A stretch of DNA of 64,000 nucleotides from FEB-12 sp964503315 (GCA_964503315.1 CAZCZL010000001.1:186001-250000); one strand, 5' to 3'. Shown: positions 16,126 through 24,515, numbered from the stretch's first letter. Notes: a model not told the origin generated them from the sequence alone. Numbers and translations are program-made.

Positions 16126-16806
16126 TCAGAATCTGATACCGGCAAAGATAGCGAACGAGCGATTCTCAATTGAGGTCAGAGAGAAGGTCTCGTCGGGATC
16201 AGGTGGCTCATCGTACAGCTTGCCGAGATCCAGATGGTACTGAGCTTCGAGAAACACTGATCCTTTCTGGAGAAGCTTAAATTCCTGCCCGAGGCCAAAC
16301 GTGAGTCCGGCGATTGTCGACTTGTACTTGTCCTCCAGTTCCTGCGGAATTGCCCCGCCGGGGAAATCATCGGACTCCCCGAGCTTAATATCAATACGTG
16401 GGCCTGCCAGCGCGTAGGTACCAGATGGAAGACTCGCACGCGCCAACAGGTTCAACGACAACATATCGACCCGCGCATGGTAGGTATCGGTGCCAACAAT
16501 GTCACCAAATTCATCGGTCAGAGTGAACTCCTCCTTGTACCCTTTTTGCAGATAGTCTGCCTCTAATCGAAGTCCCAGTCGTGGGGCAAGTGGATGGTCC
16601 ACAAAGAGCCCGATGCCGATCCCGGTTCTCAAGCCGATCTCCCGGTCGAACTGAACACCGCTGTATTCGAACTTCTGGTCGGCCAGGGCGATGCCTGCTT
16701 TGGCGCCAATGTCAAACTGGGCGCGCGCTATGTCAGGACATATCAACTGTAGTGCCAACAGGATGATCGGTACGAGGATGAGTACTTGACGAATTCTAGT
16801 AGTCAT
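16126..16806 (-). CDS. Outer-membrane beta-barrel protein (PorT-like)
   Basis: A 226-residue exported barrel protein. The signal peptide ends at IARAQ, near residue 26, and the mature part begins FDIGAKAGIALADQKFEYSG, a first beta strand typical of PorT/OmpX-like barrels. Alternating hydrophobic strands follow, with a terminal Phe (FAIFAGIRF) as expected for outer-membrane insertion. ATG 16806 has GGGGAAAAG upstream; a further upstream ATG at 16848 adds 14 residues with no function apparent. No partner gene is evident, so the ligand or role is unknown. Confidence 0.8.
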   Translation of the reverse strand: MTTRIRQVLILVPIILLALQLICPDIARAQFDIGAKAGIALADQKFEYSGVQFDREIGLRTGIGIGLFVDHPLAPRLGLRLEADYLQKGYKEEFTLTDEFGDIVGTDTYHARVDMLSLNLLARASLPSGTYALAGPRIDIKLGESDDFPGGAIPQELEDKYKSTIAGLTFGLGQEFKLLQKGSVFLEAQYHLDLGKLYDEPPDPDETFSLTSIENRSFAIFAGIRF

Positions 16807-16908
16807 GTCTTTTCCCCTGTGTGCTAAAAGGTGGTCGTAGTAGTACATTATACGGGCGACCCGTGAAAATGTCCATCCAAGATTTCGTTGAGGATATGAG
16901 TTCTTAGA

Positions 16909-17238
16909 TCACTCGACAATTCGCCAGAGAACCAACAGGATACCAGCGACCAGGATTGTGCCGAATATTCCTTTGTTATGCTTGGCGAGCCACAGTGGAA
17001 GGTAGATATCGAAATTCGGTTCGCGACTAGTAGTGTGTTGCGCGGCTAACGGTGTCAGCGGGCAGGTCCATTTGTTCAGGACGATGACGACGCATTCCCC
17101 AAGCGCCAAAGCGAGAGATATCCAGGTAAGCGTAATCACGTTTCCGGTAAGTCCGCTGTACAGAACGTAGAGAATGGCTGCGGCCATGATCGCCCAGATA
17201 GCGGTGTGGAGAAGTTTGATGCGGACGAGGGGGTGCAT
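16909..17238 (-). CDS. Small integral membrane protein, DUF2784-like
   Basis: A 109-residue protein with about three membrane helices (12-31, 36-54, 88-106). The central NKWTCPLTPLA, followed by a soluble loop with PNFDIYLPLWLAKHNK, resembles the CPLTPLE motif of DUF2784 proteins. Family membership is tentative. Function is unknown. It is transcribed away from rho and probably has its own promoter. Confidence 0.6.
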   Translation of the reverse strand: MHPLVRIKLLHTAIWAIMAAAILYVLYSGLTGNVITLTWISLALALGECVVIVLNKWTCPLTPLAAQHTTSREPNFDIYLPLWLAKHNKGIFGTILVAGILLVLWRIVE

Positions 17239-17281
17239 GGGGAAATCGAAATGTCTGACTGAGGAGTTCGGATATGCAAAG

Positions 17282-17305
17282 GCGGGTTCGAAGTCGGACC
17301 CGCCC
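17282..17305 (-). terminator. Hairpin downstream of rho
   Basis: Minus-strand GGCGGGTCCG and CGAACCCGCC (one internal mismatch) with loop ACTT are followed by TTTGC. The hairpin lies 28 bases past the rho stop and is the probable end of that transcript, though the T run is short. Confidence 0.5.
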
Positions 17306-17332
17306 TACGATCTTACCATCAAAAAAACAGTA

Positions 17333-18580
17333 CTAGTCCTTCATACTCGCCAGGAAGCGCTCGTTGCCTTTGGTCTTCTTCATGCGATCAAGCAGGAATT
17401 CCATCGCTTCAACAGGGTTCATTTCAGCCAGGAACTTGCGCAAAATCCAGACCTTGTTCAGGATCTCATCGGTCAACAGCAATTCTTCCTTACGGGTGGA
17501 TGAACGGTTAATGTCCATCGCCGGGAAAATGCGTCGGTCGGCCAGACGGCGATCCATCACCATTTCCATATTACCGGTCCCCTTGAACTCTTCGAAAATG
17601 ACTTCGTCCATACGGGAGCCGGTTTCGATGAGCGCGGTGGCGATAATGGTCAGCGAGCCGCCTTCCTCGATATTTCGCGCCGCGCCAAAGAACCGTTTCG
17701 GTTTGTGCAGCGCGTTGGAGTCAACACCACCCGAGAGGATCTTGCCAGAGTGCGGCACCACAGCGTTATGCGCGCGGGCCAGACGGGTGATGGAGTCGAG
17801 CAGGATGACGACATCGTGTTTGTGCTCGGTCAGGCGTTTGGCTTTTTCCAGCACCATATTGGCGACCTGAACATGGCGCTCGGCCGGTTCATCGAAAGTC
17901 GAGGAGATAACCTCGCCTTTGACTGAGCGGCGCATATCGGTGACTTCCTCAGGACGTTCGTCGATGAGGAGCACGATCAGTTTGACTTTCGGGTGATTGG
18001 CGGTGATCGCCTGGGCAATCTTTTGGAGGATAATAGTCTTACCGGCTTTAGGCGGCGACGTGATCAGCGCGCGCTGGCCCATACCGATCGGGCACATCAG
18101 GTCGATAATGCGGGTGGTCAGTTCTTCGGGGATCGTCTCGAGATGAAACGCTTCGTTCGGGTAGAGCGGCGTCAGGTTGTCAAACAGGGTTTTGTGTTTG
18201 GCGACCTCGGGATCCTCGAAGTTGACCGCCTCGATCTTGAGGAGCGCAAAATAGCGCTCGTTATCTTTTGGTGGACGGACCTGCCCGGAGATGGTATCAC
18301 CGGTGCGAAGGTCGAAGCGCTTGATCTGCGACGGAGAGACGTAAATATCGTCCTGTCCCGGGAGATAGTTGTAGTCCGGCGAGCGGAGGAACCCGTACCC
18401 TTCCTCCATGATCTCGAGGACTCCCTCGGCGAAAATCATGCCGTTGGTGTTGGATTGATTCTCCATCACCTTGTAGATCAGTTCCGATTTGCGCAAGCCG
18501 GAGACACCCGGAATATCCAGGTCTTCGGCGATCTTAAGCAGCTCGGCGATCGTTTTTGATTTCAGTTCAGCTAATTCCAT
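17333..18580 (-). CDS. rho: Transcription termination factor Rho
   Basis: A 415-residue hexameric RNA helicase that ends transcription at rut sites. The N-terminal Rho_N helix bundle (1-42) precedes the cold-shock-like RNA-binding domain with GYGFLR (61-66) and DDIYVSPSQIKRF. The ATPase core has the P-loop SPPKAGKT (175-182), LLIDERPEEVTDM and VILLDSITRLARA; the Q/R-loop region is intact. Normal length, with no long insertion as seen in some phyla. ATG 18580 is preferred to 18592 because homologues begin MELxELK-like and GGGAA lies upstream. Followed on the plus-strand side by rsfS, transcribed the same way. Confidence 0.96.
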   Translation of the reverse strand: MELAELKSKTIAELLKIAEDLDIPGVSGLRKSELIYKVMENQSNTNGMIFAEGVLEIMEEGYGFLRSPDYNYLPGQDDIYVSPSQIKRFDLRTGDTISGQVRPPKDNERYFALLKIEAVNFEDPEVAKHKTLFDNLTPLYPNEAFHLETIPEELTTRIIDLMCPIGMGQRALITSPPKAGKTIILQKIAQAITANHPKVKLIVLLIDERPEEVTDMRRSVKGEVISSTFDEPAERHVQVANMVLEKAKRLTEHKHDVVILLDSITRLARAHNAVVPHSGKILSGGVDSNALHKPKRFFGAARNIEEGGSLTIIATALIETGSRMDEVIFEEFKGTGNMEMVMDRRLADRRIFPAMDINRSSTRKEELLLTDEILNKVWILRKFLAEMNPVEAMEFLLDRMKKTKGNERFLASMKD

Positions 18581-18609
18581 GGCGTTTCCCATACGTATCT
18601 ATCATTCCA

Positions 18610-19074
18610 TCATTTCTTCTTTTTAGTCGTGGCTGTCTTCGTTGCGGTCTTTTTGGCGGTCGTCTTTTTGACGGCTTTTGTCGTACCTGTCTTAGTGGCG
18701 GGAGCAGCAGTCCGACCGCTCTCGTCACTCATCTCCTCGACCGCGGCATCTCCCCAGAGGCGTTCCAGCGCGTAGAACCGTCGCGTCGATTCATGAAAGA
18801 CATGTACGACGACATCGATATAGTCGAGCAGGACCCAGTTCCCTTGTCCCAGACCTTCGCGGTGGGCGGGAAAGTGACCGGCTTGAGACATCCCGTCATC
18901 GATCGCGTTGGCGATCGCTTTAACGTGAACATCGGCATCTCCCGACACGATGACAAAGTAATCGCAGACGGAAGAGATCGATTTCAGTTTGAGAATCTTG
19001 ACGTCGAAACCTTTTTTGGACAGGGCCAGCCGGCCGGCCAGCCTCGCGAGCGTAAGCGGGGACGTTTTCTTCAA
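18610..19074 (-). CDS. rsfS: Ribosomal silencing factor RsfS with Lys/Thr-rich tail
   Basis: A 154-residue protein. Residues 1-115 are the RsfS/Iojap domain, which binds ribosomal protein uL14 and blocks subunit joining in starvation. Signatures are VCDYFVIVSGDADVHVKAIA, NWVLLDYIDVVVHVF and RRFYALERLWGDA. After about 118 comes a low-complexity basic tail of roughly 36 residues built from Lys, Thr and Ala, ending in KKKK, absent from typical RsfS (about 105-120 residues). The tail could contact rRNA. It lies between rho and a LytR_C gene on the same strand. Confidence 0.92.
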   Translation of the reverse strand: MKKTSPLTLARLAGRLALSKKGFDVKILKLKSISSVCDYFVIVSGDADVHVKAIANAIDDGMSQAGHFPAHREGLGQGNWVLLDYIDVVVHVFHESTRRFYALERLWGDAAVEEMSDESGRTAAPATKTGTTKAVKKTTAKKTATKTATTKKKK

Positions 19075-19086
19075 GACTCTGAGTTT

Positions 19087-19614
19087 TTACTCCTTCGTTT
19101 CAGTTCCGGCAAGCCGGATCTTATAGTAATCTTCGCCCAGGACAAGCGTGACGCCGACTGAGCGGACATTGTTATCAAGCGGTTCATAGATCACATCAGT
19201 CGGCTCAAGACCGATCTGTTTGGCGAAATGGCGGGCCATTTGATCATCCGGCTGTCGCGAGACGACAAATGACGCCATGATCTTGCGCATGTCAAACGTG
19301 CTGGTCTCGACCACCAGGATATTCAGCCCCTCTCCCGTGAAGCCATTCAGTTGCCGCGCCAGTCTCTCTTCAGCCCCGGCGACGCCGGAACCGTTGACGA
19401 TCTGCAGGCGCATCGGCTCAGCCGGAGTATCCAGTTCACGCGTGACGCCCGTCGCGACCTTGACTGAGAAGATGGCGACCCCGATGATAGTGAGCATCGC
19501 CGCGGCCAAAAGCGCTATCTCAGCGAACTTTCCAACCGTACGCCAGCGCGAGCGTCGGGGAGTCGGCTCGGTAATGGTCGATTCGTCATGAAGAGGCGGT
19601 TCAGATTGAAGCAT
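19087..19614 (-). CDS. Membrane-anchored LytR C-terminal domain protein
   Basis: About 175 residues. A short cytoplasmic start, one membrane helix (about 31-54, IALLAAAMLTIIGVAIFSV) and an extracytoplasmic LytR_C domain with LQIVNGSGVAGAEERLARQL. The domain is found on LytR-CpsA-Psr proteins and alone in RsfS neighbourhoods of several phyla; its biochemical role is unclear. The catalytic LCP domain is absent. I chose ATG 19614; a TTG at 19644 is an alternative. Twelve bases separate its stop from the rsfS start, so the two are probably co-transcribed. Confidence 0.78.
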   Translation of the reverse strand: MLQSEPPLHDESTITEPTPRRSRWRTVGKFAEIALLAAAMLTIIGVAIFSVKVATGVTRELDTPAEPMRLQIVNGSGVAGAEERLARQLNGFTGEGLNILVVETSTFDMRKIMASFVVSRQPDDQMARHFAKQIGLEPTDVIYEPLDNNVRSVGVTLVLGEDYYKIRLAGTETKE

Positions 19615-19688
19615 GAATGGAAACGTACAGGCAGGAACAATCAATATCGCTGGTGCTGCAACTGCCTCTCTTTCGGCGACGCGTTAAC

Positions 19689-20159
19689 TTAGTATCGATA
19701 GGCCGGACGGAACATGCTGCCATTGTCAAAGTACCACGGCCCGTAGCCGCTGACTCTCTGGAAGCCGATCGTCATCCGGAACTTCTCGGAGGGATGGTAG
19801 TCGAGCTGGAAGCCCGGCAGGATGGTGGCATCGTTCTTCGCGTCACCCCAGATAGCTCCGGAATTGTGAAGAACGCCGACGTTGACCGACAGCGAGAGCG
19901 AGTTCGAAAAATCGTAGAACATGGTTGTGTTCAACAGACCTGCCGAACCGGACGTATTGCCACCGGAGAAGTAGGAGATCGAGTAACTATGCGACCACCG
20001 AATGCGGGAAATATCCAGCAGCGAGAATGGATTGGGTGCCCCTTTCAGTCCGAGCGAACTGCTCGAAATGGAGGCGGGGCTGGACGTCGGCGCCGGATCG
20101 GCAGCCATCGCCGCACCAACAAAAACCATCACGCTGGCCAGGATAATTAGGGTCTTCAT
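19689..20159 (-). CDS. Small exported protein of unknown function
   Basis: About 156 residues with a signal peptide (MKTLIILASVMVFVGAAMA), so periplasmic or outer-membrane. The mature part has alternating aromatic/polar strands (SHSYSISYFSGG, FRMTIGFQRVSG), as in small barrels, and ends SMFRPAYRY. I do not recognise a family. ATG 20159 chosen because the signal peptide starts there. About 75 bases upstream of the LytR_C gene on the same strand, so it may share its transcript. Confidence 0.65.
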   Translation of the reverse strand: MKTLIILASVMVFVGAAMAADPAPTSSPASISSSSLGLKGAPNPFSLLDISRIRWSHSYSISYFSGGNTSGSAGLLNTTMFYDFSNSLSLSVNVGVLHNSGAIWGDAKNDATILPGFQLDYHPSEKFRMTIGFQRVSGYGPWYFDNGSMFRPAYRY

Positions 20160-20311
20160 GGGGTTAACTCTCACTTACGATTAAGGTACCTTCCGTCGCC
20201 AAGTCCGTCAACCTAAAAAACATACGGATACTACTGTATCGGCAGCCGGGTTGCCTCCCCTTTATAACGCGGACCGGGCTTCTTCGTTTACCAAAAACAG
20301 CGCGGAAAAAT

Positions 20312-21058
20312 CTATTTAAGTCGATTTCCGTACAGCGATTCAAGCTGGGCCAATTGTTCGGTATCATTTACCCCCTGAACCTCATTGGGGTCGGACGCCG
20401 CGACCACCGACACAACTAAGCCATTGTTGTGCAATATTTTAACTGCGTCCGTCAGGTAGTACTCGCCTTGCGCGTTGGTATTGCCGATCTGCTCGATCAC
20501 TTCGAACAACTTGCGGTTGTCGAAACAAAATGTACCAGAATTGACCTCGCGAATCTTGCGGACCTCTTCGGATGCATCTTTGTGCTCAATGATCTCTTTG
20601 AGGCGGTCGGAGTTGCCGTCGCGGATAATTCGACCATACCCGGTTGCGTCGGGGAAGATCGCCGAAAGACAGGTAGCCACAGCGTGATTCCGCGTGTGAG
20701 TAGCGAATAGATTGTTGATAGCGGCTTCGGACAAAAACGGAACATCGCCGGCGGCGACCAGAGTGGTGCCTTCAAACGATGCCATCTGATCTTTTGTCAT
20801 CATGACGGCATGACCGGTGCCGTGTTGTTCGCGTTGCCAGGCGAATTCGACAGGGTATGACGCAAGCGCGTCCTGCACCATCTCCCCCTTATGTCCGATG
20901 ACGACGACGATCTTATCGAACTTAAGGCGAATGAGGGTGTCGAGGAGAATGGAGACCATCGGGCGGCCATGGATGGTGTGGAGTACCTTGGGAAGGTCCG
21001 ATTTCATACGCTTCCCTTTGCCGGCAGCCAGAACTATAGCAGCGCGCTTGTGCGACAC
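20312..21058 (-). CDS. GlmU-like uridylyltransferase domain, lacking the acetyltransferase half
   Basis: A 248-residue nucleotidyltransferase. LAAGKGKRMKSDLPKVLH is the NTP-binding signature of UDP-GlcNAc pyrophosphorylases; QREQHGTGHAV, AAGDVPFL, GYGRIIRD and EVNSGTFCF follow in GlmU order. GlmU proper is about 450 residues with a C-terminal left-handed helix that acetylates glucosamine-1-phosphate. That half is missing, and the frame ends cleanly with a stop. It may act with a separate acetyltransferase. It begins at GTG with AAGGAG eight bases upstream. Confidence 0.87.
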   Translation of the reverse strand: MSHKRAAIVLAAGKGKRMKSDLPKVLHTIHGRPMVSILLDTLIRLKFDKIVVVIGHKGEMVQDALASYPVEFAWQREQHGTGHAVMMTKDQMASFEGTTLVAAGDVPFLSEAAINNLFATHTRNHAVATCLSAIFPDATGYGRIIRDGNSDRLKEIIEHKDASEEVRKIREVNSGTFCFDNRKLFEVIEQIGNTNAQGEYYLTDAVKILHNNGLVVSVVAASDPNEVQGVNDTEQLAQLESLYGNRLK

Positions 21059-21102
21059 AGATTCACTCCTTGAATGGTGAGAGGAAGCCGACCGTCGACT
21101 GG

Positions 21103-21453
21103 TTACGCGGTCGGGCGGTTTTTCGCGTCGACATGGACCGCGATCGGCTTATGGTTGGCCGCCTCGGTCGGGTCGTACTGCGCATACGAGAGGATGATCA
21201 AGAGGTCCCCCTTCATTCCCTTGCGGGCGGCGGCGCCATTGAGCGCAATGATCCCACTGCCGGGAGCACCTTTGATGACATACGTATCAAATCGTTCGCC
21301 ATTGTTGATATTCGCGATATCAACCTTTTCGAACTCCTGGAGCTTCGCCAGCTTCATCAGGTTCTCATCGATAGTGATGGAACCGACATAGTTGAGGTCG
21401 GCATCGGTCAAGGTGGCGCGATGTATTTTCGATTTCAGCAGTGTGACTAACAT
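21103..21453 (-). CDS. panD: Aspartate 1-decarboxylase
   Basis: A 116-residue pyruvoyl enzyme that makes beta-alanine from aspartate for pantothenate. The proenzyme cleaves itself at YVGS between Gly24 and Ser25, whose Ser becomes the pyruvoyl group. LKSKIHRATLT and APGSGIIALNGAAAR are family signatures. ATG 21453 chosen since homologues start there and GAAAGAG lies upstream; the open frame extends 14 residues further with no homology. It sits downstream of nudix and panC on the same strand; panB is not in the window. Confidence 0.95.
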   Translation of the reverse strand: MLVTLLKSKIHRATLTDADLNYVGSITIDENLMKLAKLQEFEKVDIANINNGERFDTYVIKGAPGSGIIALNGAAARKGMKGDLLIILSYAQYDPTEAANHKPIAVHVDAKNRPTA

Positions 21454-21538
21454 TTCTCTTTCAATCCCTTTCGGATGCAGCCCGAATATAGTCAAAACCG
21501 GCGATATCGCAAGTCTGGCGAGCGCACGGACAACATAC

Positions 21539-21567
21539 TGTCCAGTAGCCTAACCAGCTACTGGACA
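21539..21567 (-). other. 11-bp hairpin in the nudix-panD intergenic region
   Basis: TGTCCAGTAGC (21539-21549) and GCTACTGGACA (21557-21567) form a perfect stem with a 7-base loop. A smaller TTTCGG/CCGAAA hairpin lies at about 21582-21598. Neither has a T run on the minus strand where the genes lie, so an RNA processing or attenuation role is possible. Confidence 0.45.
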
Positions 21568-21623
21568 AAAAGTTCCCTGATTTTCGGAGTTCCCCGAAAT
21601 GGAAAACATAATAGCGGATAAGC

Positions 21624-22106
21624 TTAGGGGGTTATCTCGACCCAGGTTTTGGCGGGGTAAACCTCAAGTTCTTCGGTGATATCCTCGATCGCCACCACCA
21701 GATTCTTCCAGCTCACCAGCTTGCGGGCCTTGTGGCTATACAGCCAAGCGAAGCCGCTATTCTCATTGTTGAGCGTCACGGTCGAATCATTGGGGACAAC
21801 CGCAACTATCAGCGGAAGGATCCAGATCTGGTCAAATTCCGGCTCATAGAATTGCACCAGATACTCAGTTGACCAGAGACGTTCGGCGGACAGGCCCACT
21901 TCTTCTTTCAATTCGCGAGCGGCGATCTGGGCGGCGGTTTCATTCCCTGCTTTAGTGCCGGTAACAAATCCCCAACATCCGGCATATGATTCGGTTTCGG
22001 CGCGTTGGACCAGCAGGAATTTCCAGCCGTCATCATCTTTTTTCACGACGGCGATATTTACGCCGGGGGAGGTTATCTCAATCGATTGCGGACGGATATT
22101 TGACAC
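21624..22106 (-). CDS. NUDIX hydrolase
   Basis: A 160-residue NUDIX-fold protein hydrolysing a nucleoside-diphosphate-linked substrate. The Nudix box reads GTKAGNETAAQIAARELKEE and then VGL, with the REx2EE core that binds magnesium. The rest is typical of dinucleoside polyphosphate or 8-oxo-type hydrolases; the substrate is unknown. It starts at GTG four bases after panC, so the two are co-transcribed, and it lies between panC and panD. That position hints at a link to coenzyme A or nucleotide metabolism, not proven. Confidence 0.87.
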   Translation of the reverse strand: MSNIRPQSIEITSPGVNIAVVKKDDDGWKFLLVQRAETESYAGCWGFVTGTKAGNETAAQIAARELKEEVGLSAERLWSTEYLVQFYEPEFDQIWILPLIVAVVPNDSTVTLNNENSGFAWLYSHKARKLVSWKNLVVAIEDITEELEVYPAKTWVEITP

Positions 22107-22110
22107 AGAA

Positions 22111-22962
22111 TCAGCCCTTTTTCAGCAACATGTTGTCAATCAAGCGCACTCCGTGAAGTCGCACTGCCAAAGAGCAAACTGTCTCGCCGGTGATGGTCGC
22201 GACATCGGCCAGAGTGTTAAAATCGCTGAAGGCGATATAATCGATTTCCGCTGAAGGGCAAGTCTTTTTGATAACTTTGCGCATCTCATCCGAGATGGTT
22301 TTTGTCGCTCGAATCCCATCTTTGAGCATTTGTTTCGCAAGAGTCAGCGCGCGATACAGCGCGACAGCTTCGACTCGGGCGGTTGGAGTCAGATAGCTGT
22401 TGCGAGAGGACATGGCGAGGCCATCCTTCTCGCGGACAGTCGGCGCGATGATGTACTTGATTGGATAGCCGAGATCGCGCGTCATCTGGCGAAGGACCAC
22501 CGCCTGCTGGAAATCTTTCTGTCCGAATACGACAACATCGGGGCGAGTCAGATTAAACAGCTTGGCGACGATAGTCGCGACCCCTTTGAAATGGCCGGGA
22601 CGGATAGAGCCTTCCAACACATCGGTCAATCTCTCGACATTGACGTAGGTCTGGAAATCGGGCGGATAGATCTCTTTGGCATCGGGGATGAAGACAATAT
22701 CTCCGCCGGCAGACTTAATCTTTTTCAGGTCTCCTTTTTCATCGCGCGGGTATTTGGCGAGATCTTCGTTTGGAGCGAACTGGGTCGGATTGACGAAGAT
22801 GGTGGTGATGACGATATCGGCTTCTTTTTTGGCGCGACGGATCAGCGAAAGGTGGCCATCGTGGAGATATCCCATAGTCGGGACGAGGCCGATCGTTTTC
22901 CCTTGGGCGGCGAGTTTACGGGTGGCCGCGTGGATCTGTTTTATGGTGCGGAGGGTGCGCAT
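22111..22962 (-). CDS. panC: Pantothenate synthetase
   Basis: A 283-residue enzyme joining pantoate and beta-alanine with ATP. VPTMGYLHDGHLSLI carries the HIGH-like motif, FVNPTQFAPNEDL and YPRD bind pantoate and ATP, and VFGQKDFQQ, RDLGYPIKYI and MSSRNSYL are conserved. Full length. It leads a panC-nudix-panD unit; degenerate repeat sequence lies just upstream of its start. Confidence 0.96.
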   Translation of the reverse strand: MRTLRTIKQIHAATRKLAAQGKTIGLVPTMGYLHDGHLSLIRRAKKEADIVITTIFVNPTQFAPNEDLAKYPRDEKGDLKKIKSAGGDIVFIPDAKEIYPPDFQTYVNVERLTDVLEGSIRPGHFKGVATIVAKLFNLTRPDVVVFGQKDFQQAVVLRQMTRDLGYPIKYIIAPTVREKDGLAMSSRNSYLTPTARVEAVALYRALTLAKQMLKDGIRATKTISDEMRKVIKKTCPSAEIDYIAFSDFNTLADVATITGETVCSLAVRLHGVRLIDNMLLKKG

Positions 22963-23019
22963 GCTTAAACGTCCGCTTTTCCATTGGCAAGGCGAGTTGT
23001 ACTGATCGAGTGATAGACA

Positions 23020-23200
23020 ATCCGGCTTCGATTCCGCTCAGCCCGACAAGAAACTGGATTCCCGCCTACGCGAGAATGACATAGCGCAGGGACAGCAGGT
23101 TGCTTCGTCGACCGCTCACTTCGTTCGCATGCTCCTCGCAATGACGTTGAATGGAATGGCCAAAGAAGTGGATTCCAGCTTTTGCTGGAAAGAGGCGGTG
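23020..23200. repeat. Degenerate intergenic repeat cluster
   Basis: The stretch between panC and the next gene has no supported gene but is rich in short inverted units: CGGCTTCGATTCCGCTCAGCCC (23026-23047), CTGGATTCCCGCCTACGCGAG (from about 23053) and TTGCTTCGTCGACCGC with TCGCAATGACG (about 23100-23143). A spurious minus-strand frame here spells HSRVGGNP and LRGACERSERSTKQP, peptides I know from mis-annotated intergenic repeats of many bacteria. A copy of the first unit recurs at 24421-24444. Confidence 0.6.
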
Positions 23201-23228
23201 TAGACTGCAAGAACACCTGATGCTCCCC

Positions 23229-24332
23229 CTACTCTTGCGTCGTCTCTTTCGGGCCGAAGAGGGGTGGTTCTTCGGCGATGCGGTGGCCATCTTTGATCTG
23301 GCGAAGCGCCACATATCCGCGAGCTTGCGCCGACGCTATCACGGCGAGAAAATAACCTATCACCGACGCGAATATCAGAAACAGCATGAACGTCATGACA
23401 TACGCGACCAGACGGTCGGCTCCATAGACCGGGTAAAATGGAATATCAAACGCCCACTTGATCCCCGGGAAGATGTTGGTCATCTGGTCGACCAGATCGG
23501 TCCGAATCGGGAGATGATACAGTCCCGCGCGAACCAGATACTCCGGCTCTTTCCCGCCGGCCAGCGATGTTACCACGGTGATGAACTGCACGGCGCGATA
23601 ACAGAAATAGGCGTACACAAAGCTCGCCAGCTTTGCGGTAATCAGACCATAGATGGTATACAGAAGCCAGCGCATTGGCGTGCGAATGAGCGTTGAGAAC
23701 AACTCCAGCAGGACACCGAATACCTCGGAAGTACGCTGCGACGCGGCGATAGACGGCAAAAGCAGCACGGTCACTGGCAACGCGAAAATGATAAAAACCG
23801 TGAAGAGCGCGATAAAGAAATTGGGGACGAAGAATATTAGCGCGTAAAGCCACTCCCCTATTACCGGGATGCGGGCGACGAGACCAAGCAATAAAAATAG
23901 CGCGGCGATGAATGCCACAAAGGTCACAATACCTAATTCGGCCAGAAAGATCTGTCGGGCGCGGGAACGCGCAAAGCGGAGACCTTCGGTGAAGGACATG
24001 AATCGGTTACCACGCATTGCCTCGATATTTATCGCGGCAACCCCACAGAATCCGAGCATCAGGAGAAATCCGGCCAACACCACACCCACGAAATAGACCG
24101 CTTTGGCCGCCGCCGTTTCAAACGCGCCAAACTCAAATGGGGAAAATCCATAGGCGGTGTAGACGACATCGAAATCATCCCCCTGGAAATAATAGGCGGT
24201 GTAGGTGAAGATGTTGTAGACGATCAGGCCAAGCACGACCGCGACCGTCATCACCCCGATCTGTTTGGCCGAAAGGGCACGGACCGGCGCCCAGGCAACA
24301 TCGAGAAAACCATATTTCGGGGAAGATTCCAT
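23229..24332 (-). CDS. Polytopic membrane protein of unknown function
   Basis: A 367-residue protein with about six to seven predicted helices (for example 27-46, 85-108, 130-155, 170-205, 235-262, 315-340). Loops carry few charges except the soluble PEYLVRAGLYHLP and KEPEYL stretches. No motif that I recognise; the length and pattern recall uncharacterised DUF4013/DUF6159-like families, but I cannot assign it. It is flanked on both sides by degenerate repeat sequence, and next to the TGS GTPase gene. Confidence 0.75.
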   Translation of the reverse strand: MESSPKYGFLDVAWAPVRALSAKQIGVMTVAVVLGLIVYNIFTYTAYYFQGDDFDVVYTAYGFSPFEFGAFETAAAKAVYFVGVVLAGFLLMLGFCGVAAINIEAMRGNRFMSFTEGLRFARSRARQIFLAELGIVTFVAFIAALFLLLGLVARIPVIGEWLYALIFFVPNFFIALFTVFIIFALPVTVLLLPSIAASQRTSEVFGVLLELFSTLIRTPMRWLLYTIYGLITAKLASFVYAYFCYRAVQFITVVTSLAGGKEPEYLVRAGLYHLPIRTDLVDQMTNIFPGIKWAFDIPFYPVYGADRLVAYVMTFMLFLIFASVIGYFLAVIASAQARGYVALRQIKDGHRIAEEPPLFGPKETTQE

Positions 24333-24416
24333 GCTGTAATGTTCTGTCGGGCAAGGAGAAAGTCAAGCTTGAATGCGGGAGGGGAATCGGGCAGCCGAGG
24401 ACGTCTGCCGCGCAAC

Positions 24417-24499
24417 AAATCGGGCTTCGACTACGCTCAGCCCGATTTGAACGAGATCACGACGCTTTGCCTTGTCATATTGAAGAGGCAAAGCTCGTG
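24417..24499. repeat. Two intergenic inverted repeats
   Basis: AAATCGGGCT (24417-24426) and AGCCCGATTT (24439-24448) form a perfect 10-bp stem around TCGACTACGCTC. A second, imperfect inverted repeat pairs 24458-24471 (CACGACGCTTTGCC) with 24487-24499 (GGCAAAGCTCGTG). The first unit is a near copy of the one at 23026-23047. Together they may serve as terminators for the upstream GTPase gene. Confidence 0.6.
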
Positions 24500-24515
24500 A
24501 TGACCGCTTCAGGCG

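Noticed and set aside
17282..17305. tRNA-like GGTTCGAA arm near rho
   Set aside because: No acceptor stem, anticodon arm or other tRNA parts surround it; it is a simple hairpin.
22965..23216. Minus-strand frame containing HSRVGGNP and ERSERSTKQP
   Set aside because: These peptides are hallmarks of translated intergenic repeats, not of real proteins.
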